Source: Tubulanus polymorphus
Lineage: Eukaryota > Nemertea > Palaeonemertea > Tubulaniformes > Tubulanidae
DNA: 60,000 bases
Direction of reading: 5' to 3'
Assembly: GCF_964204645.1 (NCBI RefSeq)
Contig: NC_134029.1
Location: 16,512,450-16,572,449 of the forward strand
The first letter of the stretch is position 1. Each line of letters starts with the position of its first letter. The notes beneath the pieces were generated by a model. That model saw only the letters and a program-made list of their open reading frames with translations. It ran no database searches and was not told the DNA's origin. Below, piece after piece: positions 38,901-50,900 of this stretch. Made by a program: the position numbers and the translations under genes.

Positions 38901-41900
38901 AGATTCCTCATTAATGGTATCAGACCCTATGCATCATGATATCCAATCAGCGACTGTGTTTTTAGGCACACCTGCTGCAAGGGTCCTGTAGCTGTCGGGA
39001 ATTTATCATCAATTCCCCCAATTCACGTTACACTTGGATGGCGTGATACTCCGGTCCCAATGTTTGTGCACGCGCACTGACGACAGGTACTCCACCCCCT
39101 TTACCAAAAGAAAGGTTAAGGATGCTCCACCGTTTGCGGTTACAGGGATTGATTATCCTGGTCCGTTTGAGTTCCTAGCTGTTATAAATCCGGTATCATT
39201 GGTAAAGTCGTATATTATTCTGTTCACATGTGCAGTAAGCAGGTGTATTCATCTCGTGTTGGTTATTAATTTGTCATTACCGACATTTGTGTTAAGTAAA
39301 GTTTCCGTTGTTTCTACAGTCGCAGATCCTGTCCGTCGTGCTGTATTTCGGACATTTCAATCCGCTGAAAAGCATCTGAAAGAGTTGTTTACTTCGCCCG
39401 AGTTAGAGCGAAATTTAGCTGATAGAGGGTGTGAATGGAAATTCATTCCGCGTTGTGGTCCATGGTTTGGCAGATTTTACAAGAGACACATCGGACTTAC
39501 AAAACGTGCATTAAAGAAAACTCTCAATTGTTCAAAGTTGGGATTTACTGAACTGCAAACAGTCGTTACCGAAATAGAATGTACGTTAAATAATCTCCGT
39601 TAACTGCGTTATTTGACGGAGTTGCAGATCCAGTGCCGATTACACCGTCGCAGTTATTCATGGGTCGTTTTATCAGTGGACGATCCAGATTATGTTAAAC
39701 AGAGCGATGTTGTGATCTGTGTGAAAAAACGTGGTTGTTTATATGCCGATTTTCAAAAGCGTTGGCTTGAAGAGTATCTTACTGCGCTATGGGAGAGGCA
39801 TGGCATGCCGCAAAGTGCTTTCATGGGAGAATGCCCATGTAAGATCGGTGATGTTGTTTTGGTCCTCTCGGAAAAAGATTGTTTTCAGTGGAAACTTGAG
39901 GTGATAACCTAAGGGTCCGGATGGTTTGATTTGCGTTGCGGGAATTAAGACCAGTTACAGGTTTTCGAACAGACCCATCAATTGTCTTTATCCGTTGGTG
40001 ATATTGTGTTGTGATGTTAGGGAACTTTTAGAATCATCCAAAGAAATGGAAAATTTGGTTCCTGTTAGACCAGCTCCTCGGCTAGCTGCTATAAAGGCCT
40101 GCAGTTAATGAAGGAACAGTCAGAGTTCTTGTGATCAGTGATTTGTAAAAGACACTTTTATTTTAAACGTAACATTGATGTGGCTGGAGTTTGTCGGGAC
40201 TTCATCATTTATAATATAATTCCTCCAATTCCCGTAACCGTACACTTGGATGGCGTGATACTCCGGTCCCAATGTTTGCGCACGCGCACTGACGACAGGG
40301 CAGTGCATGTTAGTTGAGAAACAAGTTGTAATGGCGTCTAAAATAAAATGTGTCGGGTTCATGTGAACCGCTGCTGTTCTCGTTAATTTCTTGTGTCTAC
40401 CACAGTAGCAGTTGCACTTGACGCTACGAATGGTGGGCCTTGTGACGTCGCGTCACAAGTGGGGTGTAGATCAGTTGCTATGTAAATGTCAGTGATGGTG
40501 TGCAGCTACGGTAGTCTATTATTAGTGTTAAGAGCATGTGGGTCGATGCAATCCGCGATTCCGATTTCTGATTTCATGAAGCCTACGGAAAACACGATTT
40601 CTAAACTTGAACTCATTACCATTGTAGATTCGAATCCCTATATTTCTGGGAATATAACACACCTCACTGGTTGCATGAAGCACTCTGGAAATATTTATCC
40701 CTTTCATTTTTCATTTTTATTAGATGAAGTTGCTAATGTCAGTCGTAAGTTTAAAGAATGATCAATTTTCCTTATTTTGGAGCATTTTCATGAATTCTAC
40801 TAATACGCATTCTACGTGTTACATCTAAAAACTCACATAGACCACTAGGGTCTTCAAAATTGTTGTAATTTTTGGAGGTAGATGATTTAGCTGCTTTTTT
40901 AGCCCACACGGGGCAAAGTCTTTTTTGTGTTCACTCAAAGTTATTTCAGGAAGTTTTAAAAAAGCTTTGATGGATTTTCTTGATATTTGGTTACAAATAT
41001 ACAACCCAATCAGTATCAAGATGGCATGATCACAAATCAGGGATTTTTGCACGGATTTTGCTATCTTAGGGCAGATAGCTATGGCGCTCAGTTTTCGTTG
41101 TACTGTAATTCCGTCTGTCTATCGCAATTTCGGGGTTTTTTCAACATGCTTTGATGGAAGATCTTAGTTTTAACTTAGTAATCTTGATATTTGATATTGT
41201 AGTTAACTATAAGACATAGCTCATTTAGGATTTACTCTGTCTTAAGTTCTCTCCACCAGTCACAATGAATAATGAAATAACAGGGTATTTCTGTCATATC
41301 GGTACCTAGACATATTTTGTAACTACATTCATAATAATTGCTGCAAAGTTGTATCTTATGACATATTTTGTGATTGGTTATTCATTATGCCCCGGCTCAA
41401 CTTAAGTTGAGTTGGCCACCAGGGGGCCGACATAAAAAACGATGTTAACAGCCTTGAGGCCGCAATTGTAGGATATCACTTGGGCCAGAACCCTATTTTA
41501 TAATTGGGTTGATTCGATTCAAATTATGGCCACCAGGGGGCCAACATGAAAACGACATTAACCGCCTAGAGGCTGCAATTGGTGACGGATTCATTTCAAA
41601 CTTGGTAAACAAGTAGGATATCACTTCGGCCAGAACCCTATTTAAAATTGGGTTGATTCAATTCAAATTATTGCCACCAGGGGGCCGACATGAAGACCAA
41701 CGTTTACAGCCTAGAGGCCTCAATTGTTGACCGATTGTTTTCAAACTTGGTACACAAGTAGGGTATCACTTGGCCCCGAAATCCTATCTAAAGTTGGGTC
41801 AATTCGATTCAAATAATGGCCACCAGGGGGCCGATATGAAAAATTACGTTAATAGCCTAGAGGCCGCAATTGTTGACCGATTAATTTTAAACTTGGTGCA

Positions 41901-44900
41901 CAAGTAGGGTATCACTTGGGCCAGAACCCTATTTAAAATTGGGTCAATTCAATTCAAATTATTACTAGAGGCCGCAATTGTTGACTGATTCAAATTATGG
42001 CCATCAGGGGAAAACAGCCTAGAGGCTGCAACTGTTGATAAATTATTTATACTTTGTACACATGTTCTCTAATATCATTCTTATAGAAGTAATTGTGGCC
42101 ATGATATTTCTAACACATTTACCACAAACCCTGTAACTTCACGTGGCGGTGAATTTCAGGCCGGGGGCATTCGAGGCTTTGCCTCATTTTAGTTTCTGTA
42201 TGTGTTCACCAGATATGCACAGTGGTTGTAAATTTCATTGTTTATTTTCTGCCTTTAAAAAGGATATTATGAAGGTAAAATTCTGAGTGTATATGGTGAT
42301 AATCTTATTTCAATTCGGATTGTAGAATAATCACTTTGAAATTTGATGATTTTCTAGCCGCAGCAGCGATTTCACTTTTCATATGTCATGCAACAAGCCA
42401 TTCCTACTTTCCTTATGCATGGAAGTTAAAATCAGGTTTTTGAATATTTTTGGGTTGCCAGTTTAGTCAATGGTCTTAGAGTTGAACGTATATGTATGAT
42501 GTACGCAATGAGTAACAGAATTGATTTACTTACTACACGGAATCAATGGAGTTATCTGGAACACACGTTCATGTCTATTCAGTCTTACCCTACACATCCT
42601 TCCGCGGCAAGAATTCAAACCCGATGGAATTGTTTGACTGCCACTGCATGAACCCCAGCCCAAGTGCGCATGTACATGCACACCTTAGCCACATGAAAAC
42701 ATGGCATATTCATGGATAGCTATTGTTAGAATAACATGAAATGATACAACAAATTGGCTTATAGTGACGTCATGGCTAAGTGCGCAAATTTCTGCAATGT
42801 GGTGCTAATCAGGCAGGGGTTCGTGCTGTGGCTGAGGTTCACAATGCCATCGGGTTCAAATACCTGCTGAGGGAGGGTGACTCCTAAGCACCGAAAGAAA
42901 ACCATTCTGTTGTTAATCCACTCCAACAGAAAGAATACCATTCTGTTGTCAATCCACTTCCGGAGAAAGTACCAGGAAATTAAAACCACCGGCTGAAATA
43001 AGACGAAACCTTCATACAGGATCTACACATTTAGACAGATTGCTATGTATTTTTTACAGCTTTGGCAATGCGTTTTGGACACACAGTAGTCGATTTTGAT
43101 AGGAAACATGATTCGACATGTCAAAAAATTGAAAAAATGATAATAACCATGACGATAACAATAAATCCTCATGATAAATGTAATAATCAATTCCTACCAA
43201 ACTTAGTTGATGCACTTACTGTAAATGTTTACAGTGTTAGGTTGGATAAGGAATGACCTGATTGCAGTTCACTCGGAGATTGGATCTAATGACCAGGAGG
43301 CCGGTTTATAGTTTGATTAGTCGATAATATGAAACTGTAGAAGCGGGTCCTCGATTTCACATGAATGGGCGATCAGCTTGCATTATAAGCTGGATAATTT
43401 GCTAGCTTCAATTAAGTTAGTTTAAATTTTGTGCAGGTTTAGTGGTATGACCCACAATGCACAATGAAGTGGAAAATGAAGATGAAAGGGTTGAATTGGC
43501 CTCGGTTTTAGAATCTACCACATACATAGTAAAACCAAGGACGTTTAATAGAGCCAAGATCTGTTATATTTCCATGAAACTGATAATCACCTTAATTTCC
43601 AGTAAGGCCTCTTACACGCATTGTAAAAGGGGTGTCACTAAACCTAAGACCCCCTAGTGACACCCATTGTAAAAGACTAATTCCGAAACACACATTCCAC
43701 GCACATGCGCAACCGAGCTCGGTATCCCCTCTGTACCGTCAATTTTTTCTAACCCCAAAAAGCCCAAGTCCACATATCTAACAATCTCATCTATCTTTCT
43801 TTTTAACGGAGCAGAACGCTTTTCCACTGAAGAATTACAAGTCGTAACTTTCTAACGGAGTAGAACACTTTTCTACTGAAGAATTACAAAAATTGATAAG
43901 TCATGGCTTATCTATTTACATGGCATCAACAATGTTTATAGCGTCCACTGAATAGTTCCAGACTCCAAAGCCTGCAACAGACCCGCAGCTGACGCACCTT
44001 TTTGGTTTACCTTTGTTAGCGATATGAAGTTGGCATTGAGCCAATTTCATGTAAAATCACGGTACGTTTTTTTATGTGAGCATTTGTTTCATTGGTTCTT
44101 GGGTTAAACGACGTATAATCGATGCGCTTGAAGACATGACGAACCTCCGTCGATGTACATGGTCAACTTTGTTAAAATTCTACGATAAACTGTTTTTGAC
44201 GGGAAAATTCTTAGCTCTCGCGTATAAAATTGCAATGACCTCGATTGGGGGGCGTTGTCTCTACGAGCGAATGTGATTGGCTGTTTTTGGGATATACGGG
44301 GAATTCCGGCGCTACTAAAATAATTATGGGAAAGCCATAGAATGGCAAACGTTTCATTGGACTAGGTGCCGTATACGAGCAAATTTCAAATGCTCATTGC
44401 TGATGAGAATGTAATTATTATCCGCCATAGGTATTGTTTCATTTTAATAACCCGGTGATTGAGTTGATTGACACTGAAGTGCAAGCGAACATTCACTTAC
44501 ACAAGGCCTCCACGTGCGCGCGGAGTGCTATAATAGACTGTTGCATACACAAACACACGCTCGTATGGTATACACTACTAGACGCTGCTTGCTGGGGCGT
44601 CTGACATTTCATCAACAGAAGATGAGCGCTATGTTTTCGGTTTGATATAATTTATAATAAATTGTAATTTCTTGTGACCTGAAAATATTAAGCAGCAAAC
44701 TACAAGTATAGGTCGAGGTCTGAATATTGTATTAGTAAATTCCAGGATTTAAAACGATCTAATACGCCGATTTCTTACTGCGCCGGTTTAGATTCCGCGG
44801 CCATACGTTGGAAGAAGTTTCCAACACTCAATATTCAGCCACCCTCTGATATGTGACATCATATGAATTTTATTTGAATATTTTTTCATATTGTGAAAAA

Positions 44901-47900
44901 TATTTCTTTGAAAATATAAAATAGTTTCCCTGCCGCGCCTACCTGTACCCTACGAAATGTATATTTTTGGTCTTATTTGACTACAAAATAATTCTTTGCG
45001 AAAGATGAAATACAATATAGAACTTTTAAGTCACGAATTAAAAAGATTTTTCAAGCAATGCCCTTACCCCAAACAACCTCTAGCTTTCAAGGTAAACCAC
45101 GCTTTGCCCATGGGCAATTTATTTTGTAAGGCAATCAGCTAGTTGTTTATTCGAGTCGATCCAACGCAGCTCTTTCAGCGCACCATTTTCAATAACTTCT
45201 TTTATAGCAGCTATATCGATTCTGAAACGTTTCTCAGTAACTGCTTTGTTGGAAACGACTGCTTCACACAGCGATTTACTATCAGTGAGGCATATCACAT
45301 CAACTAAACCAAACTCCTTTCTGCCAAACATAAGCTCCGTGTACATCAAGCATAAAGGTAAGGCGGCATCACCGCATCCGCTAAAGCTAACGTCTCACCC
45401 GCAAGGGTACTTCGAACAACCCTACTTTGAGCTCCAACATATTGGTGACATATTTCCATCCTCACCCTCGAAACAAATAAAATAGCCACCTTGAGTATCG
45501 CCATCAGATAAATTCCCTTATGATGCATCACAATAAACCAACATTCTAGGATTCTTCAGATACTGAAATTGTATACTGACATTTTCAGCTTTAGCCCTTT
45601 TAATCACTTTATTCAATGCCAAAATATCCAACTTTTCCTTTCTTTATTGAGGATGCAAGCTGGCAGACATCGAATATTAAATCTAGTCTTGTTTGACGGC
45701 CAAGCCACAGAAGCTGACCTACTTTTTTTCTCATCGCTGTCTTCTCATTTTCAGTAAGACATTTTGGTTTTGTGCCCGGACACTACTAATTTTTACGAAT
45801 TCTAAATTTTGCTTATAGAAATCCTGATCGAGAGTCGTGTCATCTTGCGATATGTTTAAATGCATACCAACATATCTGAAAGCCTGTACATCTTCCCTTC
45901 CAACGATAAATTTCTCTCGAATCTTGCAGATAACAGTTTTTTCAAATGATTCATCACCTCCCCATAGAAAATCATCAACATGACATAATAGTATGCCAGT
46001 AAGTAGACCATTCTCATCAAGCCAGTAGAAAACAGCTGGGTCATATTGACATATCCTTGCTCCCATACCAGACAAGGTGGATTTTACCTTCTTGTACCAA
46101 CACAGAGAAGCATCACTGAGACCATAAACGCATTTTTTTAACTGCCATAAATAACCATTTTCGCAGGCTTCTTTAGGGGGTACCAAAAAGACTTGTCTGT
46201 CAAAGTTGTCTCCTTGGAGAAAAGCACTTTTAATGTCCATTGACTTGGGCAGCCATTTTTTTTTTAGCAAGGATAGTTAGCACTATTTTCTGCGACTCAC
46301 TGGAACATGTAGGTGAATCTCTTTCAGCGGACAGTTCTTTTTCTTCGAACCCTCTCGCTACCAGTCTAGCTTTAGGTACCAGAACACCCTCTTTTTCTTT
46401 CATATTACAGATCCATCTGTAGATACGGCACGCTGACCACTATCTTTGACTCTTTTGTACACTCCATGGTCTTTCCAGCTTTTTAGCTCTGCTTGTTTAG
46501 CTTGGTCAAAAATCCCATATTGCGCTACTAATACATCGGCATCGTCAATCGTTGGTTCAAGAACTTGAAGATTATCTAACTGATTTATATCCACTGAGCT
46601 CTGATATCTCTAGCCATCTGAATTTACTGTTGCAATATTGTACAGTCTTTATATTGTCCAGTTTTCTTTCCAGCTCTGCCTATGATGGTCCCTACCTGTG
46701 TGTTTCCATTTACTTCAAATTTAATCTGTTGACCCTTTTTTAAGGTTGGCTTCTCATTTTCAACCACTCCCTGATTCAAAGCGTCATCAGAACTGTTCAC
46801 ATTTCCGACCGTGTTGGGCAAAGTCTGGTTCTCAGATAACATATTATCAACATCGTTGTTGATTTTCTAGTCATCACTGTCATTATTTGACTGTACAACT
46901 GCCGGTTCGGTTTCATTTCTTACGGAAAACTTATCTTGTTGTTGATAACGTTTGTCATCATAAGGTTGATGATTAATCTCAGATACAGCTTTTTTTAACC
47001 GACATGTGTGCACTAATGAGCTGACCACCATGTCGAACAAATACCACAACTCCGTCCTGGCCAATAACTCAAGCAGGTCCTTTCCATGTTGACTAGTCAG
47101 GCCTTTTATAGAACACCTTGTCACCACTTCTATAAATTTCATCATTGTGAGTTCGAACCTGTTTTCTAAGGGCCCTTCTTATCTTCTCAGAACATTCAGC
47201 CTGAGTAAATGCCTGTCTTGCAGCAAACAGAGTCGTAATGTAATAGTGACCTGACGATGATCTCTAGGGTGAGATCGAAACGTCGTGTCTTTTAAATATT
47301 TTAGATTTAATAAATAAAATCTGGTTTTTAAATTCTTTTAATCTGTAAATAGTGGGATTTTATCTTATTATCCGTTCACCACGTTTGAGTGTGGTCATCG
47401 TTCTATAGAGTCGTAATGTGTTTTGCAATACCATTAGCTGTGGTACTTCCTTCTAATGCAGGCAGTTTGTCACATAAGACTGATGGTAAGTTGGGATTAC
47501 AGCCGAAAACTAGTTGATGTGCACTATACCCATGAATATTACTGAGTGTATTCTTCGCCATTAGAGCCCAAGCTAAAGCTGTCTCCCAGTCGCAATCTCT
47601 ATCGTCCTTGATTTTTGTAACAATTTCAGTTAGTGTCCTATTGTGCCTTTCACAAATTCCGTTACTCCACGGACTACAAGCTGCGGTAGTCAATATTTCG
47701 ATGCCAAACTGTCCTCCCATTTCAATCATTTCTTCATTCATAAACTCACCACCATTGTCACTGAACAATCTTTTTGGTGGGCCGAAAACGCTAATCCAGT
47801 GCTTAATGAATTCATCCATAACATCATGCGCTCTTTTAGTCTTTAAAATAGCACCTGCATTTAATCCAGTGCTTAATGAATTCATCCATAACATCATGCG

Positions 47901-50900
47901 CTCTTTTAGTCTTTAAAATAGCACCTGCACTGTATCGCGTGTAGAGCTCAATGATATGAAGATACCATAATGATTCTCCTAACTGATGTAGATCTACTGC
48001 AACTGTCTCATTCCAATCTGAGGCCATGGGTAGCGAGACAGTTGGACGACTTAATGTTCTCTTGTACTTTTCACATAAATGACACTGAGTAAGGACTCTT
48101 TCTAGAGCTTGTCGAGTTTCTGCATCACTGATTCCTGCTTTCTCTAGAAGATTTTTCAACTTTTCTAAAGAAGCATGTCCAAATTGACGATGGAGTTTTA
48201 ACATAGCCCTCTCTTTACTCTTCACATCGTCAGCAGTCTGAAGGATCAATACCGCTTCACTACAAAAATCATCGTTATAATATCTATCACTCCAGATATT
48301 AACACAGTAATGTCCCATAGAAGTTTGCTCCAATTTGATATTCCTCCCGAACATATGGACTTCATCATTACCTACATTTATTATGGCATCTGCTTCTTTT
48401 AATGACCCTTTGCTAAGGAGCAAAGGAAGATCTACATCAACGACGTCTGTAGATAAACGGCACGTATGACCATCAAAGTTTGCAGGGATGATAACATTCT
48501 CAGACGAAAGTACTTTCCTACCGTAACCAAAACAGAAAAACCTGTTAGAAGATGTGACGACAATCTTATCCCTTTCGGAAGGTGATAATGAGTCAACATA
48601 ATCATGGAGCCACTTCTTACCGCACACAGTTCTAGTACATCCAGTATCAATAACAGCGGCACCCAGAGCCTCTAGCATGAAAATTGTGTTGTCTTGTCCA
48701 GAGCTCTTGGCGAAAAGGACAACCTAATCACAAACCTCTTCGTGTTGCATAGCATGCATTTCATCTGCCTTATGCGGACAGTTCTTAGCCCAGTGAAAAG
48801 TACTGCCACAAACAGCACATCTAGTTCTTCGTACAGATCTATCTATGGGATTCGTGCCCCTCGGCCCATTCGCGCTAGTTACACTAGAGCGTCTAGTCTG
48901 AAAGCCTGCACGGCCTCGTGAGCCAAATCCAGATCTATGTTGAGCACCACGATTTTCCTGATTTGCATACAATGTATCATGTTCTTCACCTTTGACCTTC
49001 ACATCAGCGTCGAAATTCATCATAATTGTCATCAGTAGACTGTTTGACTTTTGCCTCTTCAAATATCCGCTTGAGAGCAGATTTCATACTTGCTAATGTG
49101 AGGGTAGGTGAAGCTGTGAGAGCAAGCTGCTTCTCTTTTTGTTGTAATCCAGCTCCATCCAAGATTTTAAATGCCAACACAGCTTCCGGTAACTGCATGT
49201 TGCGTTTAACACACCGGTTGTTGAGCCTTTCAAATTCGATTATATAATCATTAATTGACATACCTTCAGTCCGTTCAAATTTCTCAAAAGCTGTGTGTAT
49301 TGAGTATGCAATATCCGTGTCAGCAGTCTTAAAAACCGTATCCAATTTTGTAAGCAAAGATTTCATCCAGCATTAAACGATGCCGTTGACAGCTCAAGAG
49401 CAGCAGCCCTCGCTTGTCCTTGTAATGTCAACGTCACTGCTAAAGCCTGCTTTTTGGCATCTAAATCCGTAACTAGTTTCCATATCTCAATCTCATCTTT
49501 CCACGATTGGTAATCCGTCGCTTTATCCAACAGCAGTGGATTTTTGTAGGTGGACTGGCGGATTTTTTTTTTTTTTAACACAACGCGGCGCCACCGGACG
49601 GTAAAAATGATGGCCACGTGCAACAAATTTTATTTAAACGAACGAACCGATGCAAACCTCAGCTACTCACACAAAACATAGCAACGATCTTTCTTTCGTT
49701 TCCTTTTTGTTTTTTTAACAAAACGATGAATAAAGCCCTTATTCCACTTTCGCACATTGAAACAAACTCCGACGACTTCGACGAATTGCCATCCACAGCC
49801 GCTCGTCTCGATGTCAGCAGCCACAGTAACTCACCGCACTACCAATCAAATTTAGTTGTTTGCTCTGCTACCATTTTGATAATCACCTTAATTTCCTGTA
49901 AGGCCTCTTATACGCATTGTAAAAGACTAATTCCTAAACACACATTCCACGCACACACGCAACCGAGCTCGGTATCCCCTCGCTGTACCGTCAATTTTTT
50001 CTAACCCCAAAAAGCCCAAGTCCACATATCTAACAGAAACAGTCAGAAGTCTGCCAATGCTGCGTGTTTGCAAGGACCGTGTACAGAGTACTCCATTGAA
50101 GCAGCCCGATTCAATACTCATTAGTACATATGATGATAGGGTGATGTCTTCCGAAGGTCATTGATTGCATGTTGCACTTAATGCAATTTTTGATATACTT
50201 ATATCTTAGCTGGAATAAGATCATCTCAAAGTAGACCTGATAGCTTAATCAGTTTCTTAGTACATGCATTACACATGGACCCCTTTGATGTATGTACGCC
50301 CCGCTGGGCATGAATCATAGCACTTTCCCATTCAAGATAACTTGCCCTGCACCTCCTGCCTCCCCGGGTTTCTTTTTACATTTAAATCTGTGATTTGCAT
50401 GAGTTGAATATTTTTTGAATCCAAACTAATTTCATTGCTTTAGATTTTGATAATGTATGAATGTTAAACTGAAAGAAACTGATAGGTCTAACTGATGAAT
50501 TGAGTTTATTTTACAGGTATACGCATAATGCAGACAATAAATAGAATGGGCCCTTCAATATCGCGTGCACGGTTACCAACAAATTCTCCTAAAAGTCCCA
50601 CATCCAGCTGGCACCGGCTCTCAAACTCAATACGCAAACAGAGCATAGCAGGGATAGTTAAACGTACGCGTTCTATTGCTATAGATGGAGAGGAAGATTT
50701 CGGTAAATATAACTCTTTCCACCCTTACTTGTTTAATGGATCATTCCTTTATTCATTTATTATGTATGCACTAAGTCTCAGTAACTTTCTGTTAGCTCTT
50801 GGTGGCACAAATTGTAACAAATGGTTATAAACAGCTGGTATTTTGTCATAAGAAGAGAAATAGGTGTTGGAATTGATATGGCAAATTTTGTCCATCAGCT

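Larger units (their letters stand above)
43581..50035 (-). mobile_element. Copia-superfamily LTR retrotransposon, full structure, decayed coding region
   Basis: LTRs (43581-43783, 49877-50035) begin TGTTAG and end ATCA on the coding (minus) strand. GAAAC flanks both sides (43576-43580 and 50036-50040). The order gag, protease, integrase, reverse transcriptase, RNase H is that of Copia elements. HVDDFLWGG in place of YVDD, short LTRs and the initiator-Met primer site resemble metazoan GalEa-type Copia elements. Coding is broken by several frameshifts, a 70-bp tandem duplication in integrase, a 165-bp insertion (47242-47406) and a 1.1-kb insertion in RNase H. The LTRs differ at only a few positions besides a 46-bp insertion, so the element is fairly young for its damage. 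Confidence 0.92.

Noticed and set aside
42600-42870. Possible SINE pair (GGGTTCAAATACC and inverted CATCGGGTTTGAATTC)
   Set aside because: B-box-like matches are weak and no A box was found.
43062-43256. 64-codon ORF after a TTTTTACAG acceptor-like site
   Set aside because: No recognisable domain, ends in a stop without a donor, and does not fit the PHKA chain. Possibly chance.
43457-43657. 66-codon ORF
   Set aside because: Its second half is the Copia 3' LTR and micro-element, so it is not a gene.
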